Shown: positions 1 through 9,618 of the stretch, one piece after another
How the letters are laid out: the number at the start of each line of letters is the position of its first letter
How positions within the stretch are numbered: the stretch's first letter is position 1
Origin: Longimicrobiales bacterium
Lineage (GTDB): Bacteria; Gemmatimonadota; Gemmatimonadetes; Longimicrobiales; Gaopeijiaceae
DNA: 53,022 nucleotides
Direction: 5' to 3'
Assembly: GCA_028279425.1 (NCBI GenBank)
Contig: JANQNV010000065.1
Location: 1 to 53,022, forward strand
Notes under the pieces: model-generated
Seen by the model: the letters and a program-made list of their open reading frames with translations, nothing else
Database searches by the model: none
Told to the model about the DNA's origin: nothing
Made by a program: the position numbers and the translations under genes

Positions 1-481
1 GGGCGATCGCGGGCCGTCTTCTCCAGGCCGCGGGCGCCCGTACGCGCTCTGCGTCACAGCCCAGCGCACTGGCCGCCCTCACGCACTGAAGCGCCGCCAG
101 CGGAATCAGGGCGAGGCCCCCGCGGATCGTCTCGGCCTCTCCGTGAACCCGGTGGGTCGTCGGCGCCCCCCGCCGCAGATCGGCGTTGTCCATCGACGGC
201 AAGTCGTCGTGCATCAACGAGTAGGCGTGGATCATCTCGAGCGCTACGGCAAGGTCGTAGACACGCTCCTTCGACGCCTCGTGGCGCGATGCGGCTCGGT
301 ACGCCTGCACGCACAGGATGGGGCGAAGTCGCTTGCCGCCCGATCGCACGCCGTGCGCGATCGCGGCGAAGGTTGCCGGGGGGAGTCCCGGGCGCGCCTG
401 CTTCAGCGCCCTCTCCAGCGCCGCGTCGACCGACTCGACCTCGCCCGCGAGGAGCGCTTCCAGGTCGACGACGTGCGTCAC
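1..481 (-). CDS. ispA: Polyprenyl (geranyl/farnesyl) diphosphate synthase, 3' end cut by window
   Basis: The first 160 residues of a trans-prenyltransferase that condenses IPP with allylic diphosphates to make the C15-C20 precursors of quinones, bactoprenol and other isoprenoids. GGKRLRP lies at residues 48-54 and the first aspartate-rich motif DDLPSMD at 92-98, followed by the usual NADLRRGAPTTH stretch. The second Asp motif lies beyond the window. The start is a GTG that overlaps the xseB stop (GTGA), fitting an xseA-xseB-ispA operon, an arrangement seen in many bacteria, often followed by dxs. Product chain length cannot be read from this fragment. Confidence 0.9.
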   Translation of the reverse strand, partial: MTHVVDLEALLAGEVESVDAALERALKQARPGLPPATFAAIAHGVRSGGKRLRPILCVQAYRAASRHEASKERVYDLAVALEMIHAYSLMHDDLPSMDNADLRRGAPTTHRVHGEAETIRGGLALIPLAALQCVRAASALGCDAERVRAPAAWRRRPAIA

Positions 482-750
482 GCGTCGCTCCCGTCGAGAG
501 GACGGGTCTCCGCCCCGTCGCCGAGGAGTTCCTCGACGCGAAGCTCGGTTTCGGCCAGCACCCGCTCGGCCGCTCGGACGTGTCCCACTCCCTCCTCGAA
601 GAGCTCCAGCGCCTTCTCGAGGTCGAGCTCGTCGGCTTCGAGCGCCGACAGAATCCCCTCGAGCCGCTTGAGGCGTTGCTCGAGACCCAATGCGGTCGGG
701 GGCGAGGCGGAGTCGGTCATCGGGGTCGTATCGGCGTCGGAGGTACTCAT
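478..750 (-). CDS. xseB: Exodeoxyribonuclease VII small subunit
   Basis: A 90-residue protein, the usual size for XseB, which packs as helices on XseA to form exonuclease VII, a metal-independent single-strand DNA exonuclease. After a short Ser/Asp/Pro-rich N-terminus, the core around residues 23-75 holds the typical pattern RLKRLEGILSALEADELDLE followed by ALELFEEGV. The ATG overlaps the xseA stop by one base (TGATG), so the two subunits are probably translationally coupled. An alternative in-frame ATG ten codons downstream would give an 80-residue protein. Confidence 0.93.
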   Translation of the reverse strand: MSTSDADTTPMTDSASPPTALGLEQRLKRLEGILSALEADELDLEKALELFEEGVGHVRAAERVLAETELRVEELLGDGAETRPLDGSDA

Positions 751-2231
751 CAGGGGGCCTGGTTGCGGTGAGCGGGCGGCGGGGGGCCGGGGAGGTCGTC
801 GGGCTGGGCGGCGTCGACCGTGCACTCCACTCGCCCGTCGACGACGCGGAGGGTGAACGGTTCGCCCCGCGAGAACTCCGAGACGGAGCGCAGCAACCCG
901 CCCTCGGGTCGCATCGGTACGGCATAGCCGCGTTCGAGGGTCGCGAGGGGCGAAAGAGCCTGGAGGCGTCCAGCGCGCCCTGCGAGCTGCTGACGCCGGC
1001 GTTCGACGAGCACGGCCATGGCGCGCTCCAGCCGCTCCCGGACCGCCGCGCGCTGCCGGCGGCGTTGGAGGAGGGCGCGAAACGCGCGCTCCAGGCGATC
1101 GTCGACCACGCGCACCTGGGCACGGGTCGGGTCGATCCGTCGGCCGAGGGCGCGTCGGAGCCGCGGGATGCCGTCGACGACCGCCTGCCGTCTCCGGGCG
1201 ACCAGATTCCGGAGCGCGGAGTCCAGGCGGGCGGGCGCCTCGCCGAGATACCGGGCCACCGCGGCTCCGTCGACCACGGCCGCCTCACCCGCCGCGGAGG
1301 GTGTGGGAGCTCGAAGGTCGGCGACGAGGTCCGAGATCGTCACATCCACCTCGTGGCCCACCGCCGAAATCACCGGAACCGGACACGACGCGATGGCGCG
1401 CGCCACGGGCTCTTCGTTGAACGCCCACAGATCCTCGATGGAGCCCCCGCCCCGCCCCACGATCACGACGTCGACCCGTCCCGAACGCCCCAGCGTCCGA
1501 AGCGCCTGTGCCACCTCGAGCGCCGCGCCCTCGCCCTGTACCCGGGCGCCCATGACCAGCACGCGCGTCCACGGTGCACGCCGTCGCACGACCGACAAGA
1601 TGTCGCGAAGGGCGGCACCCGACGTCGAGGTGACGACGCCGACGGTGCGCGGGAACCGAGGAATCGGCCGCTTCCGCGCGGAATCCAGCAGCCCCTCCTG
1701 TTCGAGCCGAGCGCGCAGCTTCTCGAAGGCGATGCGCCAAAGGCCATCCGACCCGGCGGCTTCGATCCGGCGCACCCCGAACTGGTACTCTCCGCGCGCC
1801 TCGTAGAGCGTCAGATTGCCGTGCGCCCGGATCTCCATGCCGTCTTCGGGATCGATGGGCAGTCGGGCCGCGTCGGTGCGCCACATCACGCACCGGATCT
1901 GGGCGCGGTCGTCCTTGAGGGTGAAATAGCGATGCCCAGAGCCCGCCCGCTTCCAGTTGGCCACCTCGCCGGAGACCCAGAGCGACGACATGCGGCTCTC
2001 GATCAACCGCTTCACAGATCGGTTGACCTGTGACACCGTAAAAACCTCGGGCTCTTCACGTTCAGCCGGAGGCACCCGGCCTGCCGGGGCCACCGACTCC
2101 CTGCGGGCGGGAGCCGCCGTCGGAGCCGCCGTCGGCGGCGACGCCGAGTCGCCCTCGGCCTCGGCCCTGGCCTCGGCCGGAGGATCGGACGGCGGCGAGA
2201 ACAGGTCGAGCGTCAGACCGTCGTCGGCCAC
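750..2231 (-). CDS. xseA: Exodeoxyribonuclease VII large subunit
   Basis: The 493-residue catalytic subunit of exonuclease VII. An N-terminal Pro/Ala-rich extension of about 60 residues precedes the OB-fold DNA-binding domain (about 62-150, with VSQVNRSVKRLIESR and WVSGEVANWKR). The catalytic domain shows GVVTSTSGAALRDIL, VGRGGGSIEDLWAFN and ISAVGHEVDVTISDLVADLR, all hallmarks of the family. A long helical C-terminus would bind XseB. It starts with GTG just downstream of folD (6-base gap) and overlaps xseB. The low-complexity N-terminal extension is longer than in E. coli XseA. Confidence 0.96.
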   Translation of the reverse strand: MADDGLTLDLFSPPSDPPAEARAEAEGDSASPPTAAPTAAPARRESVAPAGRVPPAEREEPEVFTVSQVNRSVKRLIESRMSSLWVSGEVANWKRAGSGHRYFTLKDDRAQIRCVMWRTDAARLPIDPEDGMEIRAHGNLTLYEARGEYQFGVRRIEAAGSDGLWRIAFEKLRARLEQEGLLDSARKRPIPRFPRTVGVVTSTSGAALRDILSVVRRRAPWTRVLVMGARVQGEGAALEVAQALRTLGRSGRVDVVIVGRGGGSIEDLWAFNEEPVARAIASCPVPVISAVGHEVDVTISDLVADLRAPTPSAAGEAAVVDGAAVARYLGEAPARLDSALRNLVARRRQAVVDGIPRLRRALGRRIDPTRAQVRVVDDRLERAFRALLQRRRQRAAVRERLERAMAVLVERRRQQLAGRAGRLQALSPLATLERGYAVPMRPEGGLLRSVSEFSRGEPFTLRVVDGRVECTVDAAQPDDLPGPPPPAHRNQAP

Positions 2232-2237
2232 GCGGGC

Positions 2238-3131
2238 TCAGTCTCGGTCGAGCGACGCCGTGAAGGCGTCGACGGTGTTCGACAGGAGCATCGCGATGGT
2301 CATCGGGCCCACGCCACCGGGCACGGGGGTGATCCACCCTGCGACCTCCTTCACCGCCTCGAAGTCGACGTCGCCCACGACGCGGTAGCCACGCTCCGTG
2401 TCGGGGGCGTCGACGCGGTTGGTGCCGACGTCGATCACGACGGCACCGGGCTTCACCATATCGGCCGTGACGGTATCGGGACGACCGACCGCGACGATCA
2501 GGATGTCGGCCTCGCGGGTGACGCGTGGCAGGTCGGGGGTGCGGCTGTGGGCCACGGTGACGGTGGCGTCGCCCCCCCTGCCCCGTCGCAGCAGGAGCGA
2601 AGCCATGGGACGCCCGACGATGTTGGAGCGGCCGACCACCACCACATGTTTCCCCGACGGATCGTTACCCGTGCGTAGGAGCATCTGGACGACCCCCCAG
2701 GGTGTGCAGGGGGCGAGCACGTCCAGGGCCCCGGTCGACAGCTTGCCCACGTTGACCGGGTGAAAGCCGTCGACGTCCTTGGCGGGATCGACCGCCACGA
2801 GTACCGCCTGCTCGTCGATGTGGTCGGGCAGCGGCAGCTGGACCAGGATTCCGTGAATCTCCGGGTTGGCGTTCAGCCCATGCACCACGCCGAGCAACTC
2901 GTCCTGTGGCGTGTCGCCCGGCAGCTGGATCTGCTGGGAGTGAATACCGGCCGCCAAGGCCGCCTTCTTCTTCATGCCGACGTAGAGTTGGCTCGCCGGG
3001 TCATCGCCGACCAGAACGGTGGCGAGCCCCGGTACGCGACCCGCCGACTCCTTGAGTGCCGCCACACGTTCGCGGATCTCCTCCCGGATCGTGGCGGCGA
3101 TATCTCGACCTGAAATCAGCTGGGCCGGCAT
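2238..3131 (-). CDS. folD: Bifunctional methylenetetrahydrofolate dehydrogenase/cyclohydrolase
   Basis: A 297-residue FolD that interconverts 5,10-methylene-THF, methenyl-THF and 10-formyl-THF in cytosolic one-carbon metabolism. The catalytic Tyr/Lys segment [14 protein letters not shown], the substrate loops LPLPDHID and [13 protein letters not shown], the NADP-binding [18 protein letters not shown] and the C-terminal [18 protein letters not shown] are all intact. A good Shine-Dalgarno (AAGGAG) precedes the ATG. Length is normal and both activities should be present. Confidence 0.97.
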   Translation of the reverse strand: MPAQLISGRDIAATIREEIRERVAALKESAGRVPGLATVLVGDDPASQLYVGMKKKAALAAGIHSQQIQLPGDTPQDELLGVVHGLNANPEIHGILVQLPLPDHIDEQAVLVAVDPAKDVDGFHPVNVGKLSTGALDVLAPCTPWGVVQMLLRTGNDPSGKHVVVVGRSNIVGRPMASLLLRRGRGGDATVTVAHSRTPDLPRVTREADILIVAVGRPDTVTADMVKPGAVVIDVGTNRVDAPDTERGYRVVGDVDFEAVKEVAGWITPVPGGVGPMTIAMLLSNTVDAFTASLDRD

Positions 3132-3189
3132 GCGGCAGCTCCTTGGTGGCTGTGTGGCGCTCGAAGGGAGCCGGAATATAACGCGTTCG

Positions 3190-4767
3190 TCAGCGAGCGA
3201 AGTCGACCGCGCGGGTCTCGCGAATCACGACGATCTTGATCTGGCCGGGATACTGCAGTTCCGCCTCGATCCGTCTCGCCACGGCCTCGGAGATCCGCGT
3301 CATGTCGTCGTCGGTCACACGATCGGGTTCGACCATCACTCGAAGCTCACGACCCGCCTGAATCGCGAAGCAGCGCGCGACTCCAGGGTGGTCCATGGCT
3401 AGCTCTTCGAGCTTCTCGAGGCGCTTCACGTACCCCTCGAACATCTCCCGACGCGCCCCGGGACGCGAGCCGCTGATGGCGTCGGCGGCGGTAACCAGGA
3501 AGGTCTCGGCGAAGAAGTGCGGCTCCTCGTCGTGGTGTGCCCGAATCGCGTTGAGCACGACCTCGCCCTCGCCATGCTTCTTGCACAGCCGGTAGCCGAG
3601 TTCGACGTGCGTGCCCTCGTGCTCGTGCGTCATCCCCTTGCCTACGTCGTGGAGCAGGCCGGCTCGTTTCGCGATGTGGGCGTCGAGCCCCATCTCGGCC
3701 GCCATGCTCCCGGCCAGGAGGGCCACCTCCCGCGAGTGCTGGAGCTGATTCTGCCCGTACGACGTGCGAAAGCGCAGCCGCCCCAACATGCGCACGATCT
3801 CGGGGTGGACACCGTGGATGCCCAACTCGTACAACACCTCTTCGGCCGCCTCGGTCATGGACTGCTCGACGTCCTCGCGGGCCTTCTCGACCGTCTCTTC
3901 GATCCGGCCGGGGTGAATTCGCCCGTCCTCGATGAGTCGCTCCAACGACATCCTGGCCACCTCGCGACGGATTGGGTCGTACCCCGACAGCACCACCGCC
4001 TCCGGCGTGTCGTCGATGATCACGTCGATCCCGGTCGCCTGTTCGAAGGCTCGGATGTTGCGACCCTCGCGTCCGATGATCCGCCCCTTCATCTCGTCGG
4101 AGGGGAGCTGGACGACCGAGACGGTCATCTCGGCGGTCGTCTCCGCCGCCATCCGCTGAATCGCGAGGCCCAGGATCTTGCGACCCTCCCGCTCCGCCGT
4201 GCGCTGCGCCTCGTCCTTGATCTCACGCGTGCGGTTGGCCGCATCGGCGCGGGCCTGATCGAGAAGCTCGTCGAGCAGTTTCTTGCGGGCCTCCTTTTCC
4301 GACAGCCCGGCCAGCGACTCGAGGCGACGCCGGGCCTCCTGCAGGGCGCGCTCCGCCTCGGCCTCCCGCACCCGAAGGCCTTCTTCGCGGGTCTCCAACT
4401 CGCGCGTGCGTCGATCCTGACCCGACTCGCGCTCCTGCAGCAGATCGGCCCTGCGATCGAGGTTGTCGGACCGCTCTTCGGCCCGCCGGTCCGCGCGATC
4501 GAGTTCTTCCCGCCGGCGTCCCTCTTCCTGCTCCCACGACTCCCGAAGGCCCAGAACCTGGTCTCGGGCCTCGAGTTCGGCCGCTCGGACCGTGTTGGAG
4601 GACTCCTCCGTGGCGCGCGCGAGGATCCGGGACGCTTCGTCCTTCGCCTCGCGAATCTCCTCCTGTCGCCTCCGCTTCTCCCGGGCGCCGGCCAGGGCCA
4701 TGCCCACCATCAGGCCCACCACCAGGCCACCCAGGATCGCCGCCGCCAGAATGAGCGGGGATCCCAT
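3190..4767 (-). CDS. rny: Ribonuclease Y
   Basis: A 525-residue membrane-anchored endoribonuclease that initiates mRNA decay. It has one N-terminal transmembrane helix (about 4-26), a long charged coiled coil (about 28-200), a KH domain with the [15 protein letters not shown] core and an HD domain containing [10 protein letters not shown] with further His residues. The start has a GGAG Shine-Dalgarno eight bases upstream. It lies between zapA and folD on the same strand, with a small palindrome in its 5' leader. Length and domain order match the family. Confidence 0.97.
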   Translation of the reverse strand: MGSPLILAAAILGGLVVGLMVGMALAGAREKRRRQEEIREAKDEASRILARATEESSNTVRAAELEARDQVLGLRESWEQEEGRRREELDRADRRAEERSDNLDRRADLLQERESGQDRRTRELETREEGLRVREAEAERALQEARRRLESLAGLSEKEARKKLLDELLDQARADAANRTREIKDEAQRTAEREGRKILGLAIQRMAAETTAEMTVSVVQLPSDEMKGRIIGREGRNIRAFEQATGIDVIIDDTPEAVVLSGYDPIRREVARMSLERLIEDGRIHPGRIEETVEKAREDVEQSMTEAAEEVLYELGIHGVHPEIVRMLGRLRFRTSYGQNQLQHSREVALLAGSMAAEMGLDAHIAKRAGLLHDVGKGMTHEHEGTHVELGYRLCKKHGEGEVVLNAIRAHHDEEPHFFAETFLVTAADAISGSRPGARREMFEGYVKRLEKLEELAMDHPGVARCFAIQAGRELRVMVEPDRVTDDDMTRISEAVARRIEAELQYPGQIKIVVIRETRAVDFAR

Positions 4768-4781
4768 ATATCACTCCGAAT

Positions 4782-4801
4782 CCGGGCGTCGGAGCGCCCG
4801 G
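4782..4801 (-). other. Inverted repeat in the rny leader
   Basis: A perfect 7-bp stem (CCGGGCG/CGCCCGG) with a 6-base loop sits about 15 bases upstream of the rny start on the transcribed strand. No T-tract follows, so it is not a convincing terminator. It could affect rny translation or mark an RNA processing site. A second, weaker hairpin lies near 4890-4912, just after the zapA stop. The rest of the 147-base zapA-rny gap shows nothing I can name. Confidence 0.35.
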
Positions 4802-4914
4802 CCATGAACGTCAGGGCAACGTCGCTCCAGCGCGCATGCGCATAGAGGGACTGCGATGGTCAATCGGCGTCACCATAGGAATCGCCACATCCCCGGCGCA
4901 AGCCGAGCGGGGCG

Positions 4915-5208
4915 TCAGTCGGAGGCGAGCGCCTCGTCGATGCGGCGCGAGAGGTCTCCCGCGCGGGCCGAGACCTGCTCCCGGAGTCGCTCGAGTTCTT
5001 CGCGCGCCTGGTAGAACTCGTCGGTGATCGACAGAGCCGCGAGAATGGCCGCGCGATGGCCTTCGACGAGTCCGGAACGGCGCCGAATCTCGTTGATGCG
5101 CTCGTCGACGAGCCGCGCGCACTCCCGGGTGTATTCCGGGGGCGCCGACGAGCGGATGGCGTGCTCCTCCCCGGCGATACGAACGGTCACCGCACGACGA
5201 TCGGACAT
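4915..5208 (-). CDS. zapA: Cell division protein ZapA
   Basis: A 97-residue ZapA-family protein that binds and bundles FtsZ at the Z-ring. The N-terminal globular part (TVRIAGEEHAIRSSAPPEY) is followed by ARLVDERINEIRRRSG and a C-terminal dimerising coiled coil (REELERLREQVSARAG). It starts 3 bases after the stop of the upstream coiled-coil gene, so the pair is surely co-transcribed. The pheST-zapA neighbourhood is seen in other bacteria and supports the call. Confidence 0.88.
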   Translation of the reverse strand: MSDRRAVTVRIAGEEHAIRSSAPPEYTRECARLVDERINEIRRRSGLVEGHRAAILAALSITDEFYQAREELERLREQVSARAGDLSRRIDEALASD

Positions 5209-5211
5209 GGC

Positions 5212-5496
5212 TCAGCGCTGCTCTTCGAGGAATCGAATCTTCGCGAGGAGTCGATCGACCCCCTGACGCCCTTCGTCGATGCGACGATGCAGGTCGGCGT
5301 TTTCCTTCTCCAGTGCCTGGAGCCGCGTCTGCATGTCGGCCGGGTTGGCGGTGCCGTCGGCCATCTTCGCCAGAAGGGCCTCCACCTCGTCTCGACGAGC
5401 CTCCGCGGCCTCGGCCCGTTGACGAAGGCGGGACATGCGCTGAAGGGAGCGCTCGACGGCCGTCGACAGCGCGTCGAGCGCCGCCCCCGGCGGCAT
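5212..5496 (-). CDS. Small coiled-coil protein, ZapB-like
   Basis: A 94-residue, almost wholly alpha-helical, charged protein (RLRQRAEAAEARRDEVEALLAK, then LQALEKENADLHRRIDEG) with heptad-like spacing, no membrane segment and no enzyme motif. A strong Shine-Dalgarno (AGGGAAGG) is placed just before the ATG, 10 bases after the pheT stop, and zapA follows after 3 bases. By size, composition and position it could be the partner that joins ZapA in organising the division ring, as ZapB does in E. coli. Coiled coils give little homology signal, so this is inference from context. Confidence 0.6.
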   Translation of the reverse strand: MPPGAALDALSTAVERSLQRMSRLRQRAEAAEARRDEVEALLAKMADGTANPADMQTRLQALEKENADLHRRIDEGRQGVDRLLAKIRFLEEQR

Positions 5497-5506
5497 TACG
5501 CCTTCC

Positions 5507-7915
5507 CTATCCTCTGACCTGGACACCCGCTTCCTCCTGCAGCCGCGCCAAGATGGAGCGGAAGGCCCGCTCCACCTCTTCATCCGTCAGGGTACGCTCC
5601 GGCGAGCGGAAGCGGAAGCGGTAGGCGATCGATCGTACACCCTCCGGCAGCTCGTCCCCGTCGTACAGGTCGAAGATATCGACCCCGATCAGCAGCCGCT
5701 TGCCCGCGCCCCGCGCGAGATCAAGAACCGCACCGGCGCTGACGGCGTGGGGCACGAGCAGCGCGACGTCGCGCTCGACCCCCGGGAAGGCGGGCAGCGG
5801 GCGAGCGGTGACCACCGGGGCCGGCGAGGGAGAGGCCGGGAGGGTGAGTTCGAGCGCGAACACCTCTCCCGCCCAACGCGGCAGATCGAGGCATGCCGGG
5901 TCGACGCGACCTGCGACGCCGACCTTCTGGTCGTCGGCGAACAACGCGAAGCAGGCTCCAGGATCCCACCCGTCGACCGGCTCGGGGTGGGGAGACACGC
6001 GGGCCGCTCCCGCCCACACGCGACCCAACACGGACGCCGCAAGCGCCTTCAGATCCCACAGGTCGATCGCAGCCGACGGCGCGCTCCAGTGCTCCGGCGC
6101 CCGCGCACCCGTCATCACGACCGCGAGCCGCGGCTCCTCCGCCGGCCGCTCTCCCGGCTCAGGAAGGGTGAACGAGGTGGCGAGCTCGAACAGCCTCACG
6201 TCGCGCACCCCGTGGGCGAGGTTGCGCTCCAGCCGGCGCAGGAGGGAGGGGACGAGATCGCGCCTCAGGACCGGCTCCTCTCGTGACAGCGGGTTCGACA
6301 GGCGCACCTCACCCTCGGCCTCCGGCACGAAGGCGGGGGTCTGCGCCTCGAAGAAGCCCGCCCCGACGAGGTGGTCGCGCACGCGGTCCTCGAGTTGGAA
6401 GAGGGGGTGATCGGGTACGGTGTTTCCACGCTCCCCGCCCCGCGTCTCGGGAAAGGCCTCGAACCCGTGACGGCGGGCCACCTCTTCGATGAGATCGACT
6501 TCGCGCGTCACGTCGTAGGCCCGCCATCCCGGCACGGTCACCGTGAGGGAGTCCTCGCCGCCGGACGCGACCCGGAAGCCGAGCGGCGTCAAGAGTTCGA
6601 TGATCGTCGACGCCTCGAAGGGAATACCCAACAGATGATTGACCCGGATCGGTCGAAGTGCCACCTCAGGTGCGACCCACGGCTCCGGGCATACATCGGC
6701 GACGACCGGGTGCAGCGTGCCGCCCGTCGTCGCGATGAGGATCTCGAGGAGCCGGCGAAGGGCCTGCTCCTGGCCCTCGGGGTCGACCCAGCGCTCGTAG
6801 CGGTAGCCCGCATCGGACTGGATGCCGAGACGCTTCTTGGTGCGCCGCACCTGTCGGGGCTCGAAGTGCGCGCACTCGATGAACAGGTCGGTGGTCGTGT
6901 CGCTCACGGCCGAGACGGCATCGCCCATGATGCCAGCCACATTCACGACCCCCTCGCCGTCGGCGATCACGAGCATGTCGCTCTCCAGCGTGCGGTCCAC
7001 CTCGTCGAGAGTCCGCACCGGCTCTCCCTCGCGGGCGCAGCGCGCTCCGATCACCCCGCCCTTCAGTCGGTCGAGGTCGTAGGCGTGCGTGGGCTGGCCC
7101 AGCTCGAAGAGCACGTAGTTGGTCGCGTCGACCACATTGTTGATCGGCCGCGCGCCGATGGCGCGCAGCTTCGCCTGGAGCCAGTCGGGCGAGGGGCCCA
7201 CCGTGACCCCGCGCACGACGGCCCCGAGGAAGCGACGACACAGGTCGGGGCGATCGATCGACACCTCGACGCCGTCGACGACAGCCCGCTCGGCACCGCG
7301 GGTCCACTCGAACGCCACGGGGGTCGCACCGGGGATCTCCGGCAAGGCCACGACACCCCCCGTGGGGGCGACCTCCCGAGCGATCCCGTAGTGGCTCAGC
7401 ATGTCGCCTCGGTTCGCGGTGACCTCGACATCGAGCCGTACGTCGCCGGCGAGACCGTAGGCGTCCACGAACGACGACCCCACGGGCGCGTCTGTCCGCA
7501 ATTCGAGGATTCCGGAATGGTCGACCCCCAGCCCCAGCTCCTTGGCCGAGCACAGCATGCCGTACGATGTCTCGCCTCGGATCTTCGCCTTCCGGATCTT
7601 CATGCCCCCGGGGAGGACGCCGCCGACGGGGATGTATGGGTAGAGTGCGCCTGCGCGGACGTTCGGCGCACCGCACACCACATCGACGAGTTCGTCCCCG
7701 CCCACGTCGACCCGGCACAGTGAGAGCCGATCGGCGTTGGGATGGCGCCCCGCCTCGACCACCCGTGCCACGCGGATGTCGGCAAGCGGATCCCCTAGAG
7801 GCGCCGCGTCGTCGACCGGAAACCCGAGGGCGGCGAGTCGCTCGGCGAGTTGGGGCACCGGCTCGTCGGCCAATGCGGGGCAAAGCGCGCGGAGCCACGC
7901 CAACGACGCCTTCAT
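5507..7915 (-). CDS. pheT: Phenylalanyl-tRNA synthetase beta subunit
   Basis: The 802-residue beta chain of the alpha2-beta2 PheRS, which charges tRNA-Phe and edits Tyr-tRNA-Phe. The N-terminal EMAP/OB tRNA-binding domain is visible (VARVVEAGRHPNADRLSLC, CGAPNVRAG), then the B3/B4 editing region (PINNVVDATNYVLFELGQP), B5 (LRPIRVNHLLGIPFE) and the C-terminal anticodon-binding fold (RPLPAFPGVERDVALLVP). Length is normal. The ATG overlaps the pheS stop by 4 bases, as in most bacteria. Confidence 0.97.
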   Translation of the reverse strand: MKASLAWLRALCPALADEPVPQLAERLAALGFPVDDAAPLGDPLADIRVARVVEAGRHPNADRLSLCRVDVGGDELVDVVCGAPNVRAGALYPYIPVGGVLPGGMKIRKAKIRGETSYGMLCSAKELGLGVDHSGILELRTDAPVGSSFVDAYGLAGDVRLDVEVTANRGDMLSHYGIAREVAPTGGVVALPEIPGATPVAFEWTRGAERAVVDGVEVSIDRPDLCRRFLGAVVRGVTVGPSPDWLQAKLRAIGARPINNVVDATNYVLFELGQPTHAYDLDRLKGGVIGARCAREGEPVRTLDEVDRTLESDMLVIADGEGVVNVAGIMGDAVSAVSDTTTDLFIECAHFEPRQVRRTKKRLGIQSDAGYRYERWVDPEGQEQALRRLLEILIATTGGTLHPVVADVCPEPWVAPEVALRPIRVNHLLGIPFEASTIIELLTPLGFRVASGGEDSLTVTVPGWRAYDVTREVDLIEEVARRHGFEAFPETRGGERGNTVPDHPLFQLEDRVRDHLVGAGFFEAQTPAFVPEAEGEVRLSNPLSREEPVLRRDLVPSLLRRLERNLAHGVRDVRLFELATSFTLPEPGERPAEEPRLAVVMTGARAPEHWSAPSAAIDLWDLKALAASVLGRVWAGAARVSPHPEPVDGWDPGACFALFADDQKVGVAGRVDPACLDLPRWAGEVFALELTLPASPSPAPVVTARPLPAFPGVERDVALLVPHAVSAGAVLDLARGAGKRLLIGVDIFDLYDGDELPEGVRSIAYRFRFRSPERTLTDEEVERAFRSILARLQEEAGVQVRG

Positions 7916-8949
7916 CGGGCCGCCTCCGGAACGAACTGTTCGAGGAAGCGCATGTCGGACTCGAAGAAGGTGCGAAGGTCGGTGACGCCGTACTTGAGCA
8001 TGGCGATCCGTGCCGGGCCCATGCCGAAGGCGAAGCCGGTGTATCGCTCCGAGTCGACGCCGGCGGCGTCGAGCACGGCAGGATCGACCATCCCCGCTCC
8101 CATGATCTCGAGCCAGTCCGTTTCACGGCTCGAGCCGTCCGGGAGCTCGATCACTCGCTTCACGTCGACCTCGGCGCTGGGTTCGGTGAAGGGGAAGAAC
8201 GAGGGCCGAAAGCGGATCTGGGTGCCCTCCCCCCACATGCGCCGGGCGAACTCCGCGAGCGTCGCCTTGAAGTCGACGAAGCTGACTCCCTCGTCGACGA
8301 CGAGCCCCTCCACCTGCAGGAAGGCCGGCGTGTGCGTGGCGTCGTAGGTGTCGCGTCGGTACACCCATCCCGGTGCGAGAATCCGGATCGGCGGCGCGTA
8401 CTGCTCGAGGGTGCGGATCTGGACCGGCGATGTGTGGCTGCGCAACAGGTGCGAGTGCTCGAGGTAGAGCGTGTCCTGCTCGTCGGCCGCCGGATGATCC
8501 AGCGGGGTGTTCAACGCCTCGAAGTTGTACCAGTCCGTCTCGGCTTCCGGGCCGCGGGCGCGACTGAAACCCATGTCCCGGAACACGTTCCACATCTCGT
8601 CCATCACGCGGGTCACGGGATGACGCCCCCCTTCCCACGACGACCGACCCGGGAGGGTGAGGTCGACGCCCGGCCCCGCTTCGCCGGCGGCCAACTCGGC
8701 CAGACGCGCGGTGAGAGCCGTCTCGAGGGCTGCCTTCACCCGATTGGCCGCCGCTCCAACCTCGGGGCGGTCCGCGGGGTCGAGCCGCCCCATCCCGCGC
8801 AGGACCCGAGACACGCGACCGTCTTTCCGGCCCAGGAAGTCGATGCGCACTGCCTCGACGGCAGCGGTGTCGGCGGCGTGGGCCAGTGTCTCGATCGCCT
8901 CCGCCTCGAGACGCTGGAGCTCCTGGATCAGGGACGCGGCATCACTCAT
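7912..8949 (-). CDS. pheS: Phenylalanyl-tRNA synthetase alpha subunit
   Basis: The 345-residue catalytic alpha chain of PheRS, a class II synthetase. An N-terminal helical arm (about 1-85) precedes the catalytic core with HPVTRVMDEMWNVFRDMGF, the motif 2 region (YRRDTYDATHTPAFLQVEGL) and the motif 3 region GFAFGMGPARIAMLKYGV. It is followed by pheT with an ATGA overlap. A strong hairpin lies in the gap between rplT and this gene, so part of the transcription from the ribosomal-protein genes may stop before it. Confidence 0.97.
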   Translation of the reverse strand: MSDAASLIQELQRLEAEAIETLAHAADTAAVEAVRIDFLGRKDGRVSRVLRGMGRLDPADRPEVGAAANRVKAALETALTARLAELAAGEAGPGVDLTLPGRSSWEGGRHPVTRVMDEMWNVFRDMGFSRARGPEAETDWYNFEALNTPLDHPAADEQDTLYLEHSHLLRSHTSPVQIRTLEQYAPPIRILAPGWVYRRDTYDATHTPAFLQVEGLVVDEGVSFVDFKATLAEFARRMWGEGTQIRFRPSFFPFTEPSAEVDVKRVIELPDGSSRETDWLEIMGAGMVDPAVLDAAGVDSERYTGFAFGMGPARIAMLKYGVTDLRTFFESDMRFLEQFVPEAAR

Positions 8950-8974
8950 GGGAATCGCTCGGTAGGAATCACAA

Positions 8975-9012
8975 CGAAGAAGGGGGCCCCGCGGTCGCGC
9001 CGCGGAGCCCCC
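8975..9012 (-). terminator. Rho-independent terminator-like hairpin between rplT and pheS
   Basis: On the minus strand, a near-perfect 13-bp G+C stem (arms at 9000-9012 and 8982-8994, one G-T type mismatch) with a 5-base loop is followed by TTCTTCGTTG. It lies about 28 bases after the rplT stop and about 30 bases before pheS. It probably attenuates read-through rather than isolating pheST, because no clear promoter is seen in the short remaining gap. Confidence 0.6.
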
Positions 9013-9039
9013 TCCTCCAGAACTCTCGGCACCAGTGCC

Positions 9040-9405
9040 TCAGGACGCCCCAGCGAGGCTCTCCTGTGCCTTTTCCACCAGCGCCTCGAATGCGTCGGGG
9101 CTGTGAACGGCCAGGTCGGCGAGGGCCTTGCGGTCGAGATCGACGCCCGCGCGGCTCAAGCCGTTCATAAATCGCGAGTACGACATGCCGTGCTGACGGC
9201 TCGCCGCGTTGATGCGCGCGATCCATAGGCGACGGAAGTTGCGCTTCTTCTTCCGCCGGTCGCGGTATGCGTGCTCCCACCCCTTCTCGACCGCGTCCTT
9301 CGCGGTGCGGTAGAGGTTCTTGCGGCCGCCGAAGTATCCCTTCGCGGCCTTGAAGATCTTCTTCTTCCGTGCGTTGCGCGGGACCGCGCCCTTGGTACGA
9401 GGCAT
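9040..9405 (-). CDS. rplT: 50S ribosomal protein L20
   Basis: A 121-residue bL20, a basic early-assembly protein that binds 23S rRNA. Family signatures are visible: [40 protein letters not shown] and the C-terminal globular domain [20 protein letters not shown]. It follows rpmI by 12 bases. In many bacteria L20 represses its own operon through the leader; the structured leader upstream of rpmI here is compatible with that but unproven. Confidence 0.97.
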   Translation of the reverse strand: MPRTKGAVPRNARKKKIFKAAKGYFGGRKNLYRTAKDAVEKGWEHAYRDRRKKKRNFRRLWIARINAASRQHGMSYSRFMNGLSRAGVDLDRKALADLAVHSPDAFEALVEKAQESLAGAS

Positions 9406-9417
9406 TTCGAGTCCCCC

Positions 9418-9618
9418 TTACTTGCCGTACGGCATGAGACGATCCATGCGCGGCTGATCGGAACGGTCGACGAGGTCGGACGAACGCAAGCGACGCTTCC
9501 TCTTGCGGTCCTTCTTCGTGAGGATGTGGCTGTGGTTGGCCTTGAACCGCTTCAGCTTCCCGCTGGCCGTGCGCTTCAGGCGCTTCGCGGCCGCGCGGTT
9601 CGTCTTCATCTTGGGCAT
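9418..9618 (-). CDS. rpmI: 50S ribosomal protein L35
   Basis: A 66-residue bL35 with the characteristic [20 protein letters not shown] opening and [20 protein letters not shown]. It is very basic and of normal length, slightly shorter than its E. coli and Bacillus relatives only at the C-terminus. It is the first gene of the rpmI-rplT unit. infC, usually directly upstream, is not present. Confidence 0.97.
   Translation of the reverse strand: MPKMKTNRAAAKRLKRTASGKLKRFKANHSHILTKKDRKRKRRLRSSDLVDRSDQPRMDRLMPYGK

Noticed and set aside
690..2033. Long open frames on the strand opposite genes throughout, here opposite xseA
   Set aside because: They run antisense to clear family members, have Arg/Pro/His-rich translations with no motif or ribosome-binding site, and are expected in DNA this G+C-rich.
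4768..4914. Possible 6S RNA gene between zapA and rny, since ssrS lies next to zapA in many bacteria
   Set aside because: Only 147 bases, and by eye there is no long closing stem with a central bubble. A covariance-model search would settle it.
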